From: Roseibium alexandrii DFL-11
Lineage (GTDB): Bacteria; Pseudomonadota; Alphaproteobacteria; Rhizobiales; Stappiaceae
NCBI RefSeq assembly: GCF_000158095.2
Contig: NZ_CM011002.1
Span: forward strand, 3,319,203-3,383,202
Length of the DNA: 64,000 nt
Direction of reading: 5' to 3'
Shown here: piece after piece, positions 8,655 through 18,825 of the stretch
How positions within the stretch are numbered: position 1 is the first letter of the stretch
Layout of the letters: every line of letters begins with the position of its first letter
Position numbers and translations under genes: made by a program
Notes under the pieces: model-generated
Databases searched by the model: none
Seen by the model: only the letters and a program-made list of their open reading frames with translations
Told to the model about the DNA's origin: nothing

Positions 8655-9731
8655 TTAGTCGATCCGTCTGCCGGTCTCAGCGTCAAAGAAATGAACATCC
8701 TCCGGAGTCGCCGCGAGATACATTGTCTCGCCGGGTTCATGACGCGCATGGCTGGAGACGCGGATCACGATTTCCGGTCCACCATCTTCGAAGCTCGCAT
8801 AGACATAGCTTTCGGCGCCAACCGGCTCCAACACGTTCACCTTGACTTCAAGTCCGATGCCGTCGCCGGAATGCGGACCTTCCACAACGGCGAGATGCTC
8901 CGGACGGATACCGATCTTGTAGGCGTCCTTGCCCTTGGTGTTCGTCCCTGAAAGACCGGAACCCGTTTTCAAGGCCAAACCCGATCCGTTTGCCGCAACG
9001 TCCAAGAGGTTCATCGCAGGTGAACCAATGAAGCTCGCCACAAATGTTGATGCAGGCTTGTCATAAACGTCGATCGGAGCTCCGATCTGTTCAATGTTGC
9101 CGCCGTTCAAAACCACCAGCCGATCCGCCAAAGTCATGGCTTCGAGCTGGTCGTGGGTCACATAGACGCTGGTGGTGCCGAGCGACCGCTGCAGACGCTT
9201 GATTTCAACGCGCATTTGGACACGCAACTTGGCGTCCAGATTGGATAGCGGTTCGTCGAACAAGAAGGCGGCCGGTTCGCGCACAATCGCCCGGCCCATG
9301 GCCACACGCTGACGCTGACCGCCGGACAGGGCCCGCGGCTTGCGATCCAGATAGTCGCCGATCTCGAGAATCCGCGCGGCTTCTTTTACACGGCGGTCGA
9401 TTTCAGCCTTGTCCATGCCCCGGTTTTTCAGGCCATAGGCAAGGTTGTTGTAGACCGACATATGCGGATAGAGCGCATAGTTCTGGAACACCATGGCAAT
9501 GTCACGGTCGGCCGGATCAACATTGTTAACCAGCCGGTCGCCAATCTTGATCTCACCGGTGGTGATGTCCTCAAGGCCGGCAACCATGCGCAACAAGGTG
9601 GACTTGCCGCAACCGGACGGACCGACCAGCACAATGAACTCGCCATCGGCGATGTCGATGGAAACGCCCTTAACCGCTTCCACATTGCCCGCATAGACCT
9701 TGCGGACAGTGTCGAGAGTAATCGTTGACAT
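8655..9731 (-). CDS. ugpC: sn-Glycerol-3-phosphate ABC transporter ATPase UgpC
   Basis: The 358-residue ATP-binding subunit that powers import of glycerol-3-phosphate through UgpAE. Walker [10 protein letters not shown] (about residues 37-45), Q-loop [10 protein letters not shown], signature LSGGQRQR, Walker [13 protein letters not shown] and switch VTHDQ are all present. The C-terminal ~120 residues form the TOBE/OB regulatory region of MalK/UgpC-type ATPases. Last gene of ugpBAEC, followed by a strong terminator. A closely related sugar importer ATPase cannot be excluded on this gene alone, but its operon partners point to ugp. Confidence 0.92.
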   Translation of the reverse strand: MSTITLDTVRKVYAGNVEAVKGVSIDIADGEFIVLVGPSGCGKSTLLRMVAGLEDITTGEIKIGDRLVNNVDPADRDIAMVFQNYALYPHMSVYNNLAYGLKNRGMDKAEIDRRVKEAARILEIGDYLDRKPRALSGGQRQRVAMGRAIVREPAAFLFDEPLSNLDAKLRVQMRVEIKRLQRSLGTTSVYVTHDQLEAMTLADRLVVLNGGNIEQIGAPIDVYDKPASTFVASFIGSPAMNLLDVAANGSGLALKTGSGLSGTNTKGKDAYKIGIRPEHLAVVEGPHSGDGIGLEVKVNVLEPVGAESYVYASFEDGGPEIVIRVSSHARHEPGETMYLAATPEDVHFFDAETGRRID

Positions 9732-9739
9732 TCAAAACC

Positions 9740-10582
9740 TCACTTATCGCTCTCGACGAGCCCTTTGACGAACCAGCTCTGGAAGACCACCACGATGAGA
9801 ACTGGCGGCACGATGGCCAAAATGGCGAGCGCCATCGCCTCATTCAGCGCCGGGATCTGTGCGCCAACCCAGACCTGCATGATCTGTTTGATGCCGCGAA
9901 CCAGCGTGAACAGGGATTCCTCAGTGGTGATCAAGGTCGGCCAGAGATACTGGTTCCAGCCATATACGAACATGATGATGAAGATGGCTGCGATCATTGT
10001 TTGCGATAGCGGCACAAGGATATCCTTGAAGAACTTCCAGGGACCTGCGCCATCGATCCGGGCCGCCTCCAAAAGCTCATCAGGGACGGACATGAAGAAC
10101 TGCCGGAAGAAGAAGGTGCCGGTCGCAGATGCGATCAACGGAACGATCAGGCCAGTGTACGTATTCACCAGACCCAGTGATTGAACGATCTCGTAAGACG
10201 GCAGGATACGCACTTCCAGAGGAAGCAGGAGCGTTGCAAAAATGATCCAGAAGCAGAAGGTTGCCATTGGAAACCGGAAGTAAACGATCGCATAGGCTGC
10301 GATCATCGAAATGATGATCTTGCCAATGGCGAAGCCGAACCCAAGGATCATCGAGTTCATAAGCATGACAAACCCGTCGACTTCCTTGGTAAACCCGCCG
10401 GCACGGAACAGAACCGTCTCGTAGTTCTCCAAGAACTTGTCACCCGGAAGGAACTGGATGCCTTCCTTATAGATCGTTATCGCATCATGCGTGCTGGTCA
10501 TGAACGCCAAGGCAACAGGCGTAACCATGAAAAAGACACCCAAGAGCAGGATCACGTGATCCAGAATTTGAACTTTTCTCAT
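9740..10582 (-). CDS. ugpE: Glycerol-3-phosphate ABC permease UgpE
   Basis: A 280-residue integral membrane permease with six hydrophobic segments. It has the cytoplasmic EAA loop (EAARIDGAGPWKFFKDILVPL) that docks on the ATPase. It lies between ugpA and ugpC on the same strand, with gaps of about 10 bases, indicating one operon. Confidence 0.92.
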   Translation of the reverse strand: MRKVQILDHVILLLGVFFMVTPVALAFMTSTHDAITIYKEGIQFLPGDKFLENYETVLFRAGGFTKEVDGFVMLMNSMILGFGFAIGKIIISMIAAYAIVYFRFPMATFCFWIIFATLLLPLEVRILPSYEIVQSLGLVNTYTGLIVPLIASATGTFFFRQFFMSVPDELLEAARIDGAGPWKFFKDILVPLSQTMIAAIFIIMFVYGWNQYLWPTLITTEESLFTLVRGIKQIMQVWVGAQIPALNEAMALAILAIVPPVLIVVVFQSWFVKGLVESDK

Positions 10583-10592
10583 CTCTCGCCCC

Positions 10593-11477
10593 TTAGGTGT
10601 AGTGAACGCGGCGTTCGATCAGCCTGAACTGAACAACTGTAAGTATGAAAACCAGCACCATCAGAATGACCGACTGGGCGGAAGATCCGCCAAGATCATT
10701 GCCCCGGAAGCCATCAAGGAAGACCTTGTAAACGAGCGTTACAGGGTTGTTGCCCGGCTCCTGTTTCACAATGATGTCGACGATGCCGAACGTGTCGAAG
10801 AACGCGTAGGTGATGTTGATGATCAACAAAAAGAAACCGGTCGGCGCGAGCAGCGGGAATGTAACGGTCCAGAACCGGCGGAAGCTGGACCGGCAGTCAA
10901 TGCTGGCAGCTTCTTGAACGGCCTTGGAGATCCCCTGAAGGCCGGACAGGAAGAAGATGAAGTTGACCGGAACCTGTTTCCAGACCGCTGTAACGGTCAT
11001 GGCGAAGCTCGTGTCGAAGTAGTCGACCCCGATCTGCATTTCCCAGCCGAAGAGCGCGAAAAGCTCGACGATCGGTCCGACGTGCTGGTCGAACAGCATC
11101 ACGCCGATCAGACCGGCAACCGGAGGCGCGACCGCGTACACCCACATCAAAAGGGTCTTGTACGAAGAACCTCCACGCAAGACCTTGTCTGCCTTCACAG
11201 CCAAGAGCAAAGCAATGCCGAGGGAGAGGAAAGTCACGAAGAAGGTAAAGACAGCCGTGAAGCGCGCCACACGGCCATAATCCGTTGAGGTTACGGTATC
11301 GACGAAATTGTCGAAGCCGACAAATGTTGCGCCGAAGCCGAAGGGGTCTTCCAAATAGAAAGAAGACTGCACGGCCTCTGCTGCCGGCCAGAGGAAGAAG
11401 ACTGTAACGATCACCAGCTGCGGCATAAGCAGCATGTAGGGAACCCATCCAGTCTGAAATTGAACTTTTTTCATCAA
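10593..11477 (-). CDS. ugpA: Glycerol-3-phosphate ABC permease UgpA
   Basis: A 294-residue inner-membrane permease with six hydrophobic segments and an EAA loop (EAASIDCRSSFRRFWTVTFPLL). It pairs with UgpE to form the channel. The N-terminus (FQTGWVPYMLLMPQL) is typical of UgpA/MalF-type permeases. It follows ugpB after about 100 bases, a gap that commonly allows the binding protein to be made in excess. Confidence 0.92.
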   Translation of the reverse strand: MMKKVQFQTGWVPYMLLMPQLVIVTVFFLWPAAEAVQSSFYLEDPFGFGATFVGFDNFVDTVTSTDYGRVARFTAVFTFFVTFLSLGIALLLAVKADKVLRGGSSYKTLLMWVYAVAPPVAGLIGVMLFDQHVGPIVELFALFGWEMQIGVDYFDTSFAMTVTAVWKQVPVNFIFFLSGLQGISKAVQEAASIDCRSSFRRFWTVTFPLLAPTGFFLLIINITYAFFDTFGIVDIIVKQEPGNNPVTLVYKVFLDGFRGNDLGGSSAQSVILMVLVFILTVVQFRLIERRVHYT

Positions 11478-11580
11478 GTCACCGCAACGGAGAAAGCGGG
11501 TCTCCAGAAATCTGTCGACCCGCCATCAGCCCTAAAGAACAGGGACGCGTGTTCTGCGCCCCCGCATAGTTTCGTCAGCC

Positions 11581-12891
11581 TTAGTTGCTGGTGGTCTTGG
11601 CGAAACGCTCAAGAAGTTTGTTGCCGTCAGCTTCAATGTTCTTGAAAGCGTCTTCAACAGTGGTTTCACCAGCGAGGATTCTACCGTATTCGCGGTTCAT
11701 GATGTCGCGGATCTGGACGTAAAAGCCCATGCGGTAACCTTTGGTCCACTCACCGCCTGGCAGGGTCAGCTGCTTGATGCCAACTTCAGCGGCCGGGTTG
11801 CGGTCATAGTGACCGTCTTTCTTGGCGAGCTCGTATGCAGCATTGGTGATCGGCACATAACCGGTCTCTTTGTGCCACATGTACTGGACTTCCGGGGAAG
11901 TCAGGTATTCGAAGAAGGAAGCAACACACTTGTTTTCTTCTTCCGGCTTGCCGGACATTGCGAACAGAGCGCCACCGCCGATGAACGTGCCGGTGCCTGC
12001 ACCTTCAACTGCATCCCAGTAAGGCAGGTATGTCGCGGAGAACGGGAACTCAACGGTCTTCTGGATACCACCGAAGGAGCCCGAAGAGCCGAGCCACATG
12101 GCTACCTTGCCTTCGTTGAACGGCGTCTGGTTGTCGCCCCAGCCTGTGCCGTAGTAACCGAACAGACCATCGTCGAGCCAGCCTTTGACAGCTGTGAAGT
12201 GGTTCTTGATCGGCTCACCAAACACAAGAGTTGTGCCTTCAGCGCCATCAAAACCGTTGTTGTTCGTTGCAAACTGCAGGTTATGACGGGATTTGAAGTT
12301 CTCGGTGAAGATCCACGGAAGGTGAGACTGAGCGAGCGGTGTATAACCAGCTTCTTTCAGCTTCGGAGCGATTTCCTGGAACTCTTCCCAAGTCTTCGGA
12401 GCTTCAACACCGGCTTTTTCAAGCGCTTCTTCGTTCACGTACAGGATAGGCGTGGACGAGTTGAACGGCATGCCGATCATCTTGCCTTCGCTGTCTGCGT
12501 AGAAGTTGCGGACGCCTTCGATATAGTCTTCGCTGTTGAACTCAACACCAGCGTTTTCCAGGATGTCCTGAGCCGGAACGACAGCACCCTTGGCGCCGAT
12601 AATCGTTGCTGCGCCCGCGTCGAACACCTGCAGGATGTTCGGCTGCTCGCCAGCGCGGAACGCGGCGATGCCGGAGGTCAGGGTCTCTTCATAGGTGCCC
12701 TTGAAGACCGGCGTGATCTGACATGCATCCTGAGAAGCATTGTAGTTTTCGCCGATTTGGTTGACCACTTCACCGAGATGGCCGCCATGGGCAAACCACC
12801 AGGAGATTTCGGTCGCCGCGTAGGACGCGGAAGAGGTACCCAGAAGGGCCGCTGCAGCTACGAGGCTGGCGACTGTCTTACGGTAAGCCAT
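11581..12891 (-). CDS. ugpB: Glycerol-3-phosphate periplasmic binding protein UgpB
   Basis: Secreted solute-binding protein of about 436 residues. A signal peptide (KTVASLVAAAALLGTSSASYA) precedes the mature start ATEISWWFAHGG. The WWFAH-GG N-terminal strand, the FNSSTPILYVNEEAL segment and GWGDNQTPFNEGKVAMW match UgpB. I use the ATG at 12891, which has GGGAG eight bases upstream, rather than the in-frame ATG at 12906. First gene of ugpBAEC; phosphate control is suggested by the repeats upstream. A small hairpin (CAGGGC/GCCCTG, 12911-12927) sits just before the ribosome site. Confidence 0.92.
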   Translation of the reverse strand: MAYRKTVASLVAAAALLGTSSASYAATEISWWFAHGGHLGEVVNQIGENYNASQDACQITPVFKGTYEETLTSGIAAFRAGEQPNILQVFDAGAATIIGAKGAVVPAQDILENAGVEFNSEDYIEGVRNFYADSEGKMIGMPFNSSTPILYVNEEALEKAGVEAPKTWEEFQEIAPKLKEAGYTPLAQSHLPWIFTENFKSRHNLQFATNNNGFDGAEGTTLVFGEPIKNHFTAVKGWLDDGLFGYYGTGWGDNQTPFNEGKVAMWLGSSGSFGGIQKTVEFPFSATYLPYWDAVEGAGTGTFIGGGALFAMSGKPEEENKCVASFFEYLTSPEVQYMWHKETGYVPITNAAYELAKKDGHYDRNPAAEVGIKQLTLPGGEWTKGYRMGFYVQIRDIMNREYGRILAGETTVEDAFKNIEADGNKLLERFAKTTSN

Positions 12892-13002
12892 ATTGTTTGC
12901 TCCCATCTAGCAGGGCTGGCTGCCCTGATCAGCAGTTGGTTTGTCATGGCGCTGACGGCTTCTTCAACACCAAAAGGATAACGCCTGCGTTTCGTATTGT
13001 TT

Positions 13003-13038
13003 TCATATGAACGTTATATGACGCTCATATGAACATTA
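13003..13038 (-). promoter_or_regulatory. Probable Pho box upstream of ugpB
   Basis: Three tandem 11-bp units read leftward as TGTTCATATGA, GCGTCATATAA, CGTTCATATGA, sharing TCATAT at 11-bp spacing. PhoB recognises tandem 11-bp units of the form CTGTCAT plus an AT-rich four bases. Position (about 110-150 bp before the ugpB start) and the known PhoB control of ugp operons support the call; the first half of each unit is divergent, so confidence is moderate. Confidence 0.6.
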
Positions 13039-13047
13039 AACGACGGC

Positions 13048-13389
13048 TTGAGACCTGCTGCAAGAGGGAAGTGCTCAGAAACGGCAATTCTTGCGACGCC
13101 TAAGCTTTCGGTTGTATTGCGCCAAAACCACGCCTTATGGCGCAATAATGCAAACCTACGCATGACCGCCGAAGTCTCGACGTCTTCAGCTCTCAGGTTT
13201 CGCTTGCGAATATAAGGGGTTATACGTAGCCTGTAAAAGATCAGTGACGTGACGTTGAAATGAGCTGGGTCTCAACAGGCCGTTGTTGAGCAGCACTGCT
13301 AGCGTTAGTGAATCTGGTGATTCAATTGCCGGCAAACTGCTAAATCTACTGACATCACAAAGAGTTTGATTTCAGTCGCCACCAGACGC
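13048..13389. other. Intergenic stretch upstream of the ugp promoter region
   Basis: No gene seen. It includes a perfect 9-bp inverted repeat TATTGCGCC-(15)-GGCGCAATA at 13115-13147, without a T-run, which could be an operator or an RNA hairpin downstream of the leftward yqaA-like gene. Confidence 0.5.
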
Positions 13390-13812
13390 TTAGGTGAACT
13401 GAAGAGCAATCGCGGCAACCACGATGTATCGAACCGTTTTCGCAATTGCCACAAGCAAAAAGAACCGCCACAGAGGCTCTCTAAACACACCAGCGACGAG
13501 CGTCACTGGGTCTCCGACGAGCGGCGCCCAGCTGATCAGCAGGCTCCAGTAGCCATACCTCTCATACCAGTGCTGCGCTTTGACATACCACTTCGACGCC
13601 TTGCCGGAATGTTCTGCGGGGCCGGCAAACCGGATCAACCCCAGACCGATCGCCCAGTTCACCACCGATCCAAGGGTGTTGCCGACACTTGCAACAGCTA
13701 TCAGAGCCACCAGGTCTTCCGGGTAGGTCGTCACCAGATAGACGAGCCCCAGCTCCGATTGAGCCGGAAAAAACGTAGCGGCAAGAAAGGAAGATAGGAA
13801 CAGCGCAATCAT
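13390..13812 (-). CDS. YqaA/DedA-family membrane protein
   Basis: A 140-residue inner-membrane protein of the YqaA branch of the DedA/SNARE-associated (VTT) superfamily. It begins with FLSSFLAATFFPAQSELGLV and contains the conserved G-N-T-x-G-S segment (GNTLGSVVNWAIG) and a W-x-x-L-x-x-W-x-P-x-x-G-D segment (SLLISWAPLVGDPVTLVAG). DedA relatives act in lipid transport and membrane homeostasis; a specific role for YqaA is not established. tRNA-Ala lies upstream on the same strand. Confidence 0.85.
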   Translation of the reverse strand: MIALFLSSFLAATFFPAQSELGLVYLVTTYPEDLVALIAVASVGNTLGSVVNWAIGLGLIRFAGPAEHSGKASKWYVKAQHWYERYGYWSLLISWAPLVGDPVTLVAGVFREPLWRFFLLVAIAKTVRYIVVAAIALQFT

Positions 13813-13890
13813 CGTGCGCCGCGGTATAAGCTACTTCGCTTCAGAAGCAACCGTACAAATAGATCGAGGAGTGTAAAAAGGAAGAAGAGA

Positions 13891-13966
13891 TGGTGGAGCC
13901 TAGGGGAATCGAACCCCTGACCTCTTCGCTGCCAGCGAAGCGCTCTCCCAGCTGAGCTAAGGCCCC
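13891..13966 (-). tRNA. tRNA-Ala (anticodon GGC)
   Basis: A 76-nt cloverleaf reading leftward from GGGGCC, with D-arm GCTCAGCTGGGAGAGC, anticodon arm CTTCG-CTGGCAG-CGAAG (anticodon GGC), TTCGATTCC T-loop and encoded CCA. A T-rich tract follows it. Confidence 0.97.
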
Positions 13967-14115
13967 ATTTCTTTCCGGAAACGTTGGGATCGCCCCGGCT
14001 GATGGAGGCGGAACATAGTCGCACCTCCCGGCAAGATCAAGCAGAAATTTGAATGATTTCAGCCCGCCCTTGTGGAAAAGGCCGGGAGCACAAAAACCAC
14101 TTCCCGGCCAGTCGC

Positions 14116-14517
14116 TTAACGATCAGGATCGTCGTCTACTTCGACCCGGATGCCCGGAACGGCTTCATCGTCTTCATCGTCTTCATCGATAAAGACGTCG
14201 TCATCGGCGCTGTCGTCGTCTTCGAGTTCAACATCATCGCCCTCGATATCCGGCACATCATCATCGCCGCCTTCCGCTTCCGCGTCCGCTTCTTCCAGCG
14301 TTACGATTTCCGGAGCCGCTGCGTCGTCTTCCTCTTCATCGTCTTCGGGCTTTTCTTCAACCTTGGCGGCTTTCGCCGCGCGAGAAGTCATGACAGTCTC
14401 GAAGATCGTTCCGCATTTCGGGCAGGTAATCGGATCGCGGTTGAGGTCATAATATTTGGCGCCGCAGCCCGGGCACAGCCGCTTTGTGCCAAGTTCAGGT
14501 TTTGCCACTGTGCTCAC
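14116..14517 (-). CDS. FYDLN acid domain protein (TIGR02300 family)
   Basis: A 133-residue alphaproteobacterial protein of unknown function. The N-terminal zinc ribbon has two CxxC pairs (CPGCGAKYYDLNRDP and CPKCG), the Y-Y-D-L-N segment naming the family. The C-terminal ~80 residues are almost wholly Asp/Glu, a disordered acidic tail. Divergent from aroA with about 260 bases between. No function is assigned. Confidence 0.9.
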   Translation of the reverse strand: MSTVAKPELGTKRLCPGCGAKYYDLNRDPITCPKCGTIFETVMTSRAAKAAKVEEKPEDDEEEDDAAAPEIVTLEEADAEAEGGDDDVPDIEGDDVELEDDDSADDDVFIDEDDEDDEAVPGIRVEVDDDPDR

Positions 14518-14729
14518 CCTTCGTAGCTTGAATGGTCGATTTGGAAATTTGAGTTCGCCGCCCTTAGCGCTAACTCAGGGCCGATGTCAAAGCCAAATCG
14601 CCGTTTTTTCTTTTCGGTTCCACTTTTCTGCACGATGCGTGGCAAATTTCAAGCAGGCTCATCGCATCCATACACATAAAGGATTGTTATCTGGCGCGAA
14701 TGGATGACGCCGCCGCCCTTGCGTGATAG

Positions 14730-16747
<2,018 letters not shown>

Positions 16748-16761
16748 GCATCGAATGATGC

Positions 16762-16791
16762 GGGGCTCACTCCAGAGTGCGCCCCCTTTTT
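16762..16791 (+). terminator. Terminator after cmk
   Basis: GGGGC-t-CACT-ccag-AGTG-c-GCCCC stem with one mismatch, followed by a C then TTTTT. It separates aroA-cmk from the rpsA leader, which must then hold its own promoter. Confidence 0.75.
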
Positions 16792-17019
16792 GTGCATCTT
16801 GGCCGGAACCCGCCCTCAGGGCCTTTGTTCAGAAATGGACACAATTTTTCGGCAGGACACGTGTGTGGCCTGTGACGAGACCGGATTTTCTGTTTCTCGC
16901 CCCGCCGGCCCGCTTGATTAAAGCGGAAGAACCTGACGAAACGTCGGTTCCGGGAGACAGAAGCTTCGGAGTGCAACACCAACCCGCCGGCGGCGCGCCA
17001 AAAGGCGCTAGGAGTATCT

Positions 17020-18717
17020 ATGTCTGATTTTAATCCCTCCATGGAAGACTTTGCGGCTCTTCTCGAAGAGTCCTTCGTCCAGAACGACCTGTACGAAGGT
17101 GCTGTTGTCAAAGGCACCGTCGTCGCTATCGAGAAAGACCTCGCCGTTATCGACGTTGGTCTGAAAGTTGAAGGCCGCGTGCCGCTGAAGGAATTCGGCG
17201 CCAAAGGCCGTGATGGCGAAATGAACGTCGGCGACGAAGTCGAAGTTTACCTGGAGCGTGTCGAAAACGCCCTCGGCGAAGCTGTTCTGTCGCGCGAAAA
17301 AGCGCGCCGCGAAGAAAGCTGGGTTCGCCTGGAAGTGGCTTTCGAAGCCAACGAAAAAGTCAACGGCCAGATCTTCAACCAGGTCAAAGGCGGCTTCACC
17401 GTCGATCTGGATGGCGCTGTTGCCTTCCTGCCGCGTTCGCAAGTGGACATCCGTCCAGTTCGCGACGTCACTCCGCTGATGCACACGCCGCAGCCTTTCC
17501 AGATCCTGAAAATGGACAAGCGCCGCGGCAACATTGTTGTGTCCCGCCGTGTTGTTCTGGAAGAAACCCGTGCCGAACAGCGTTCGGAACTGGTTCAGAG
17601 CCTGGAAGAAGGTCACACTGTCGAGGGTGTCGTCAAGAACATCACCGACTACGGTGCGTTCGTCGATCTCGGCGGCATCGATGGCCTGCTGCACGTCACC
17701 GACATCGCGTGGCGCCGCATCAACCATCCGTCCGAGGTTCTCACGATCGGTCAGACCGTCAAGGTTCAGATCATCCGCGTCAACCAGGAAACACACCGCA
17801 TCAGCCTTGGCATGAAGCAGCTTGAGGCTGATCCGTGGGATGGCATTGAAGCCAAGTACCCGATCGAAGCCAAGTTCAGCGGCCGCGTGACCAACATCAC
17901 CGACTACGGTGCATTCGTCGAACTGGAGCCGGGCATCGAAGGCCTGATCCACGTTTCCGAAATGTCCTGGACCAAGAAGAACGTCCATCCGGGCAAGATC
18001 GTTTCCACTTCTCAGGAAGTCGAAGTGATGATCCTGGAAGTCGACCCGGTCAAGCGCCGCATCTCCCTGGGCCTCAAGCAGACCCTGCAGAACCCGTGGG
18101 ATGCCTTCGCTGAGCAGTTCCCGATCAACACCGAAGTTGAAGGTGAAGTGAAGAACAAGACCGAATTCGGTCTCTTCATCGGCCTTGACGGCGACGTTGA
18201 CGGCATGGTTCACCTCAGCGATCTGGACTGGAACCGTCCGGGCGAACAGGTCATCGAGGAGTACAAGAAGGGCGACATGGTCAAGGCCATCGTTCTTGAC
18301 GTTGACGTTGAGAAAGAGCGCATCTCTCTCGGCATCAAGCAGCTCTCCGGCGACCCGATGGAAGCCGGTGCCGCTGGCGAAATCCGCAAGAACGCGATTG
18401 TGACTTGTGAAGTCATCGAGATCAAAGACGGTGGCCTGGACGTGAAGATCGCAGACAGCGACCTGACTGCATTCGTTCGCCGCGCTGACCTTTCCCGTGA
18501 CCGGGACGAGCAGCGTCCGGAGAAGTTCTCCGTCGGTGACAAGTTCGATGCGCGCATCACGCAGTTCGACAAAAAGACCCGCCGCGTTTCCGCCTCCATC
18601 AAGGCGCTGGAAATCGCAGAAGAGAAGGAAGCTGTCGCACAGTACGGTTCTTCCGACTCCGGCGCGTCCCTCGGCGACATCCTGGGTGCTGCTTTGAAGC
18701 AGCAGGATGACGACTAA
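17020..18717 (+). CDS. rpsA: 30S ribosomal protein S1
   Basis: A 565-residue protein made of six S1 (OB-fold) repeats that recruits mRNA to the small ribosomal subunit. Each repeat shows G-x-V and F-V-D/E-L-x-G or similar (NITDYGAFVDLGGIDGLLHVTD; NITDYGAFVELEPGIEG; KTEFGLFIGLDGDVDGMVHLSD, quoted in part). Repeats 3 and 4 are most alike. Length matches bacterial S1. A leader of about 230 bases after the cmk terminator precedes it, and a strong terminator follows. Confidence 0.97.
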   Translation: MSDFNPSMEDFAALLEESFVQNDLYEGAVVKGTVVAIEKDLAVIDVGLKVEGRVPLKEFGAKGRDGEMNVGDEVEVYLERVENALGEAVLSREKARREESWVRLEVAFEANEKVNGQIFNQVKGGFTVDLDGAVAFLPRSQVDIRPVRDVTPLMHTPQPFQILKMDKRRGNIVVSRRVVLEETRAEQRSELVQSLEEGHTVEGVVKNITDYGAFVDLGGIDGLLHVTDIAWRRINHPSEVLTIGQTVKVQIIRVNQETHRISLGMKQLEADPWDGIEAKYPIEAKFSGRVTNITDYGAFVELEPGIEGLIHVSEMSWTKKNVHPGKIVSTSQEVEVMILEVDPVKRRISLGLKQTLQNPWDAFAEQFPINTEVEGEVKNKTEFGLFIGLDGDVDGMVHLSDLDWNRPGEQVIEEYKKGDMVKAIVLDVDVEKERISLGIKQLSGDPMEAGAAGEIRKNAIVTCEVIEIKDGGLDVKIADSDLTAFVRRADLSRDRDEQRPEKFSVGDKFDARITQFDKKTRRVSASIKALEIAEEKEAVAQYGSSDSGASLGDILGAALKQQDDD

Positions 18718-18750
18718 GTTACCTGCTTCTTTTCAGAAGCCAGAAACGCG

Positions 18751-18780
18751 AAAGCCCGGCAGCGATGCCGGGCTTTTTGT
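18751..18780 (+). terminator. Terminator of rpsA
   Basis: AAAGCCCGGC-agcgat-GCCGGGCTTT perfect stem of 10 bp followed by TTGTTT. Confidence 0.92.
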
Positions 18781-18825
18781 TTGGGTTATTAAGAGTATGG
18801 CGGGCAGACTGATGCCCACCACATC

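Noticed and set aside
13809..14024. A leftward 71-codon open frame
   Set aside because: It covers tRNA-Ala and is translated from tRNA sequence.
14150..14452. A Ser-rich 100-codon frame
   Set aside because: Antisense of the acidic GAT/GAC repeats in the FYDLN protein.
17008..18213. A 401-codon open frame antisense to rpsA
   Set aside because: Arises from the repetitive S1 codons on the opposite strand.
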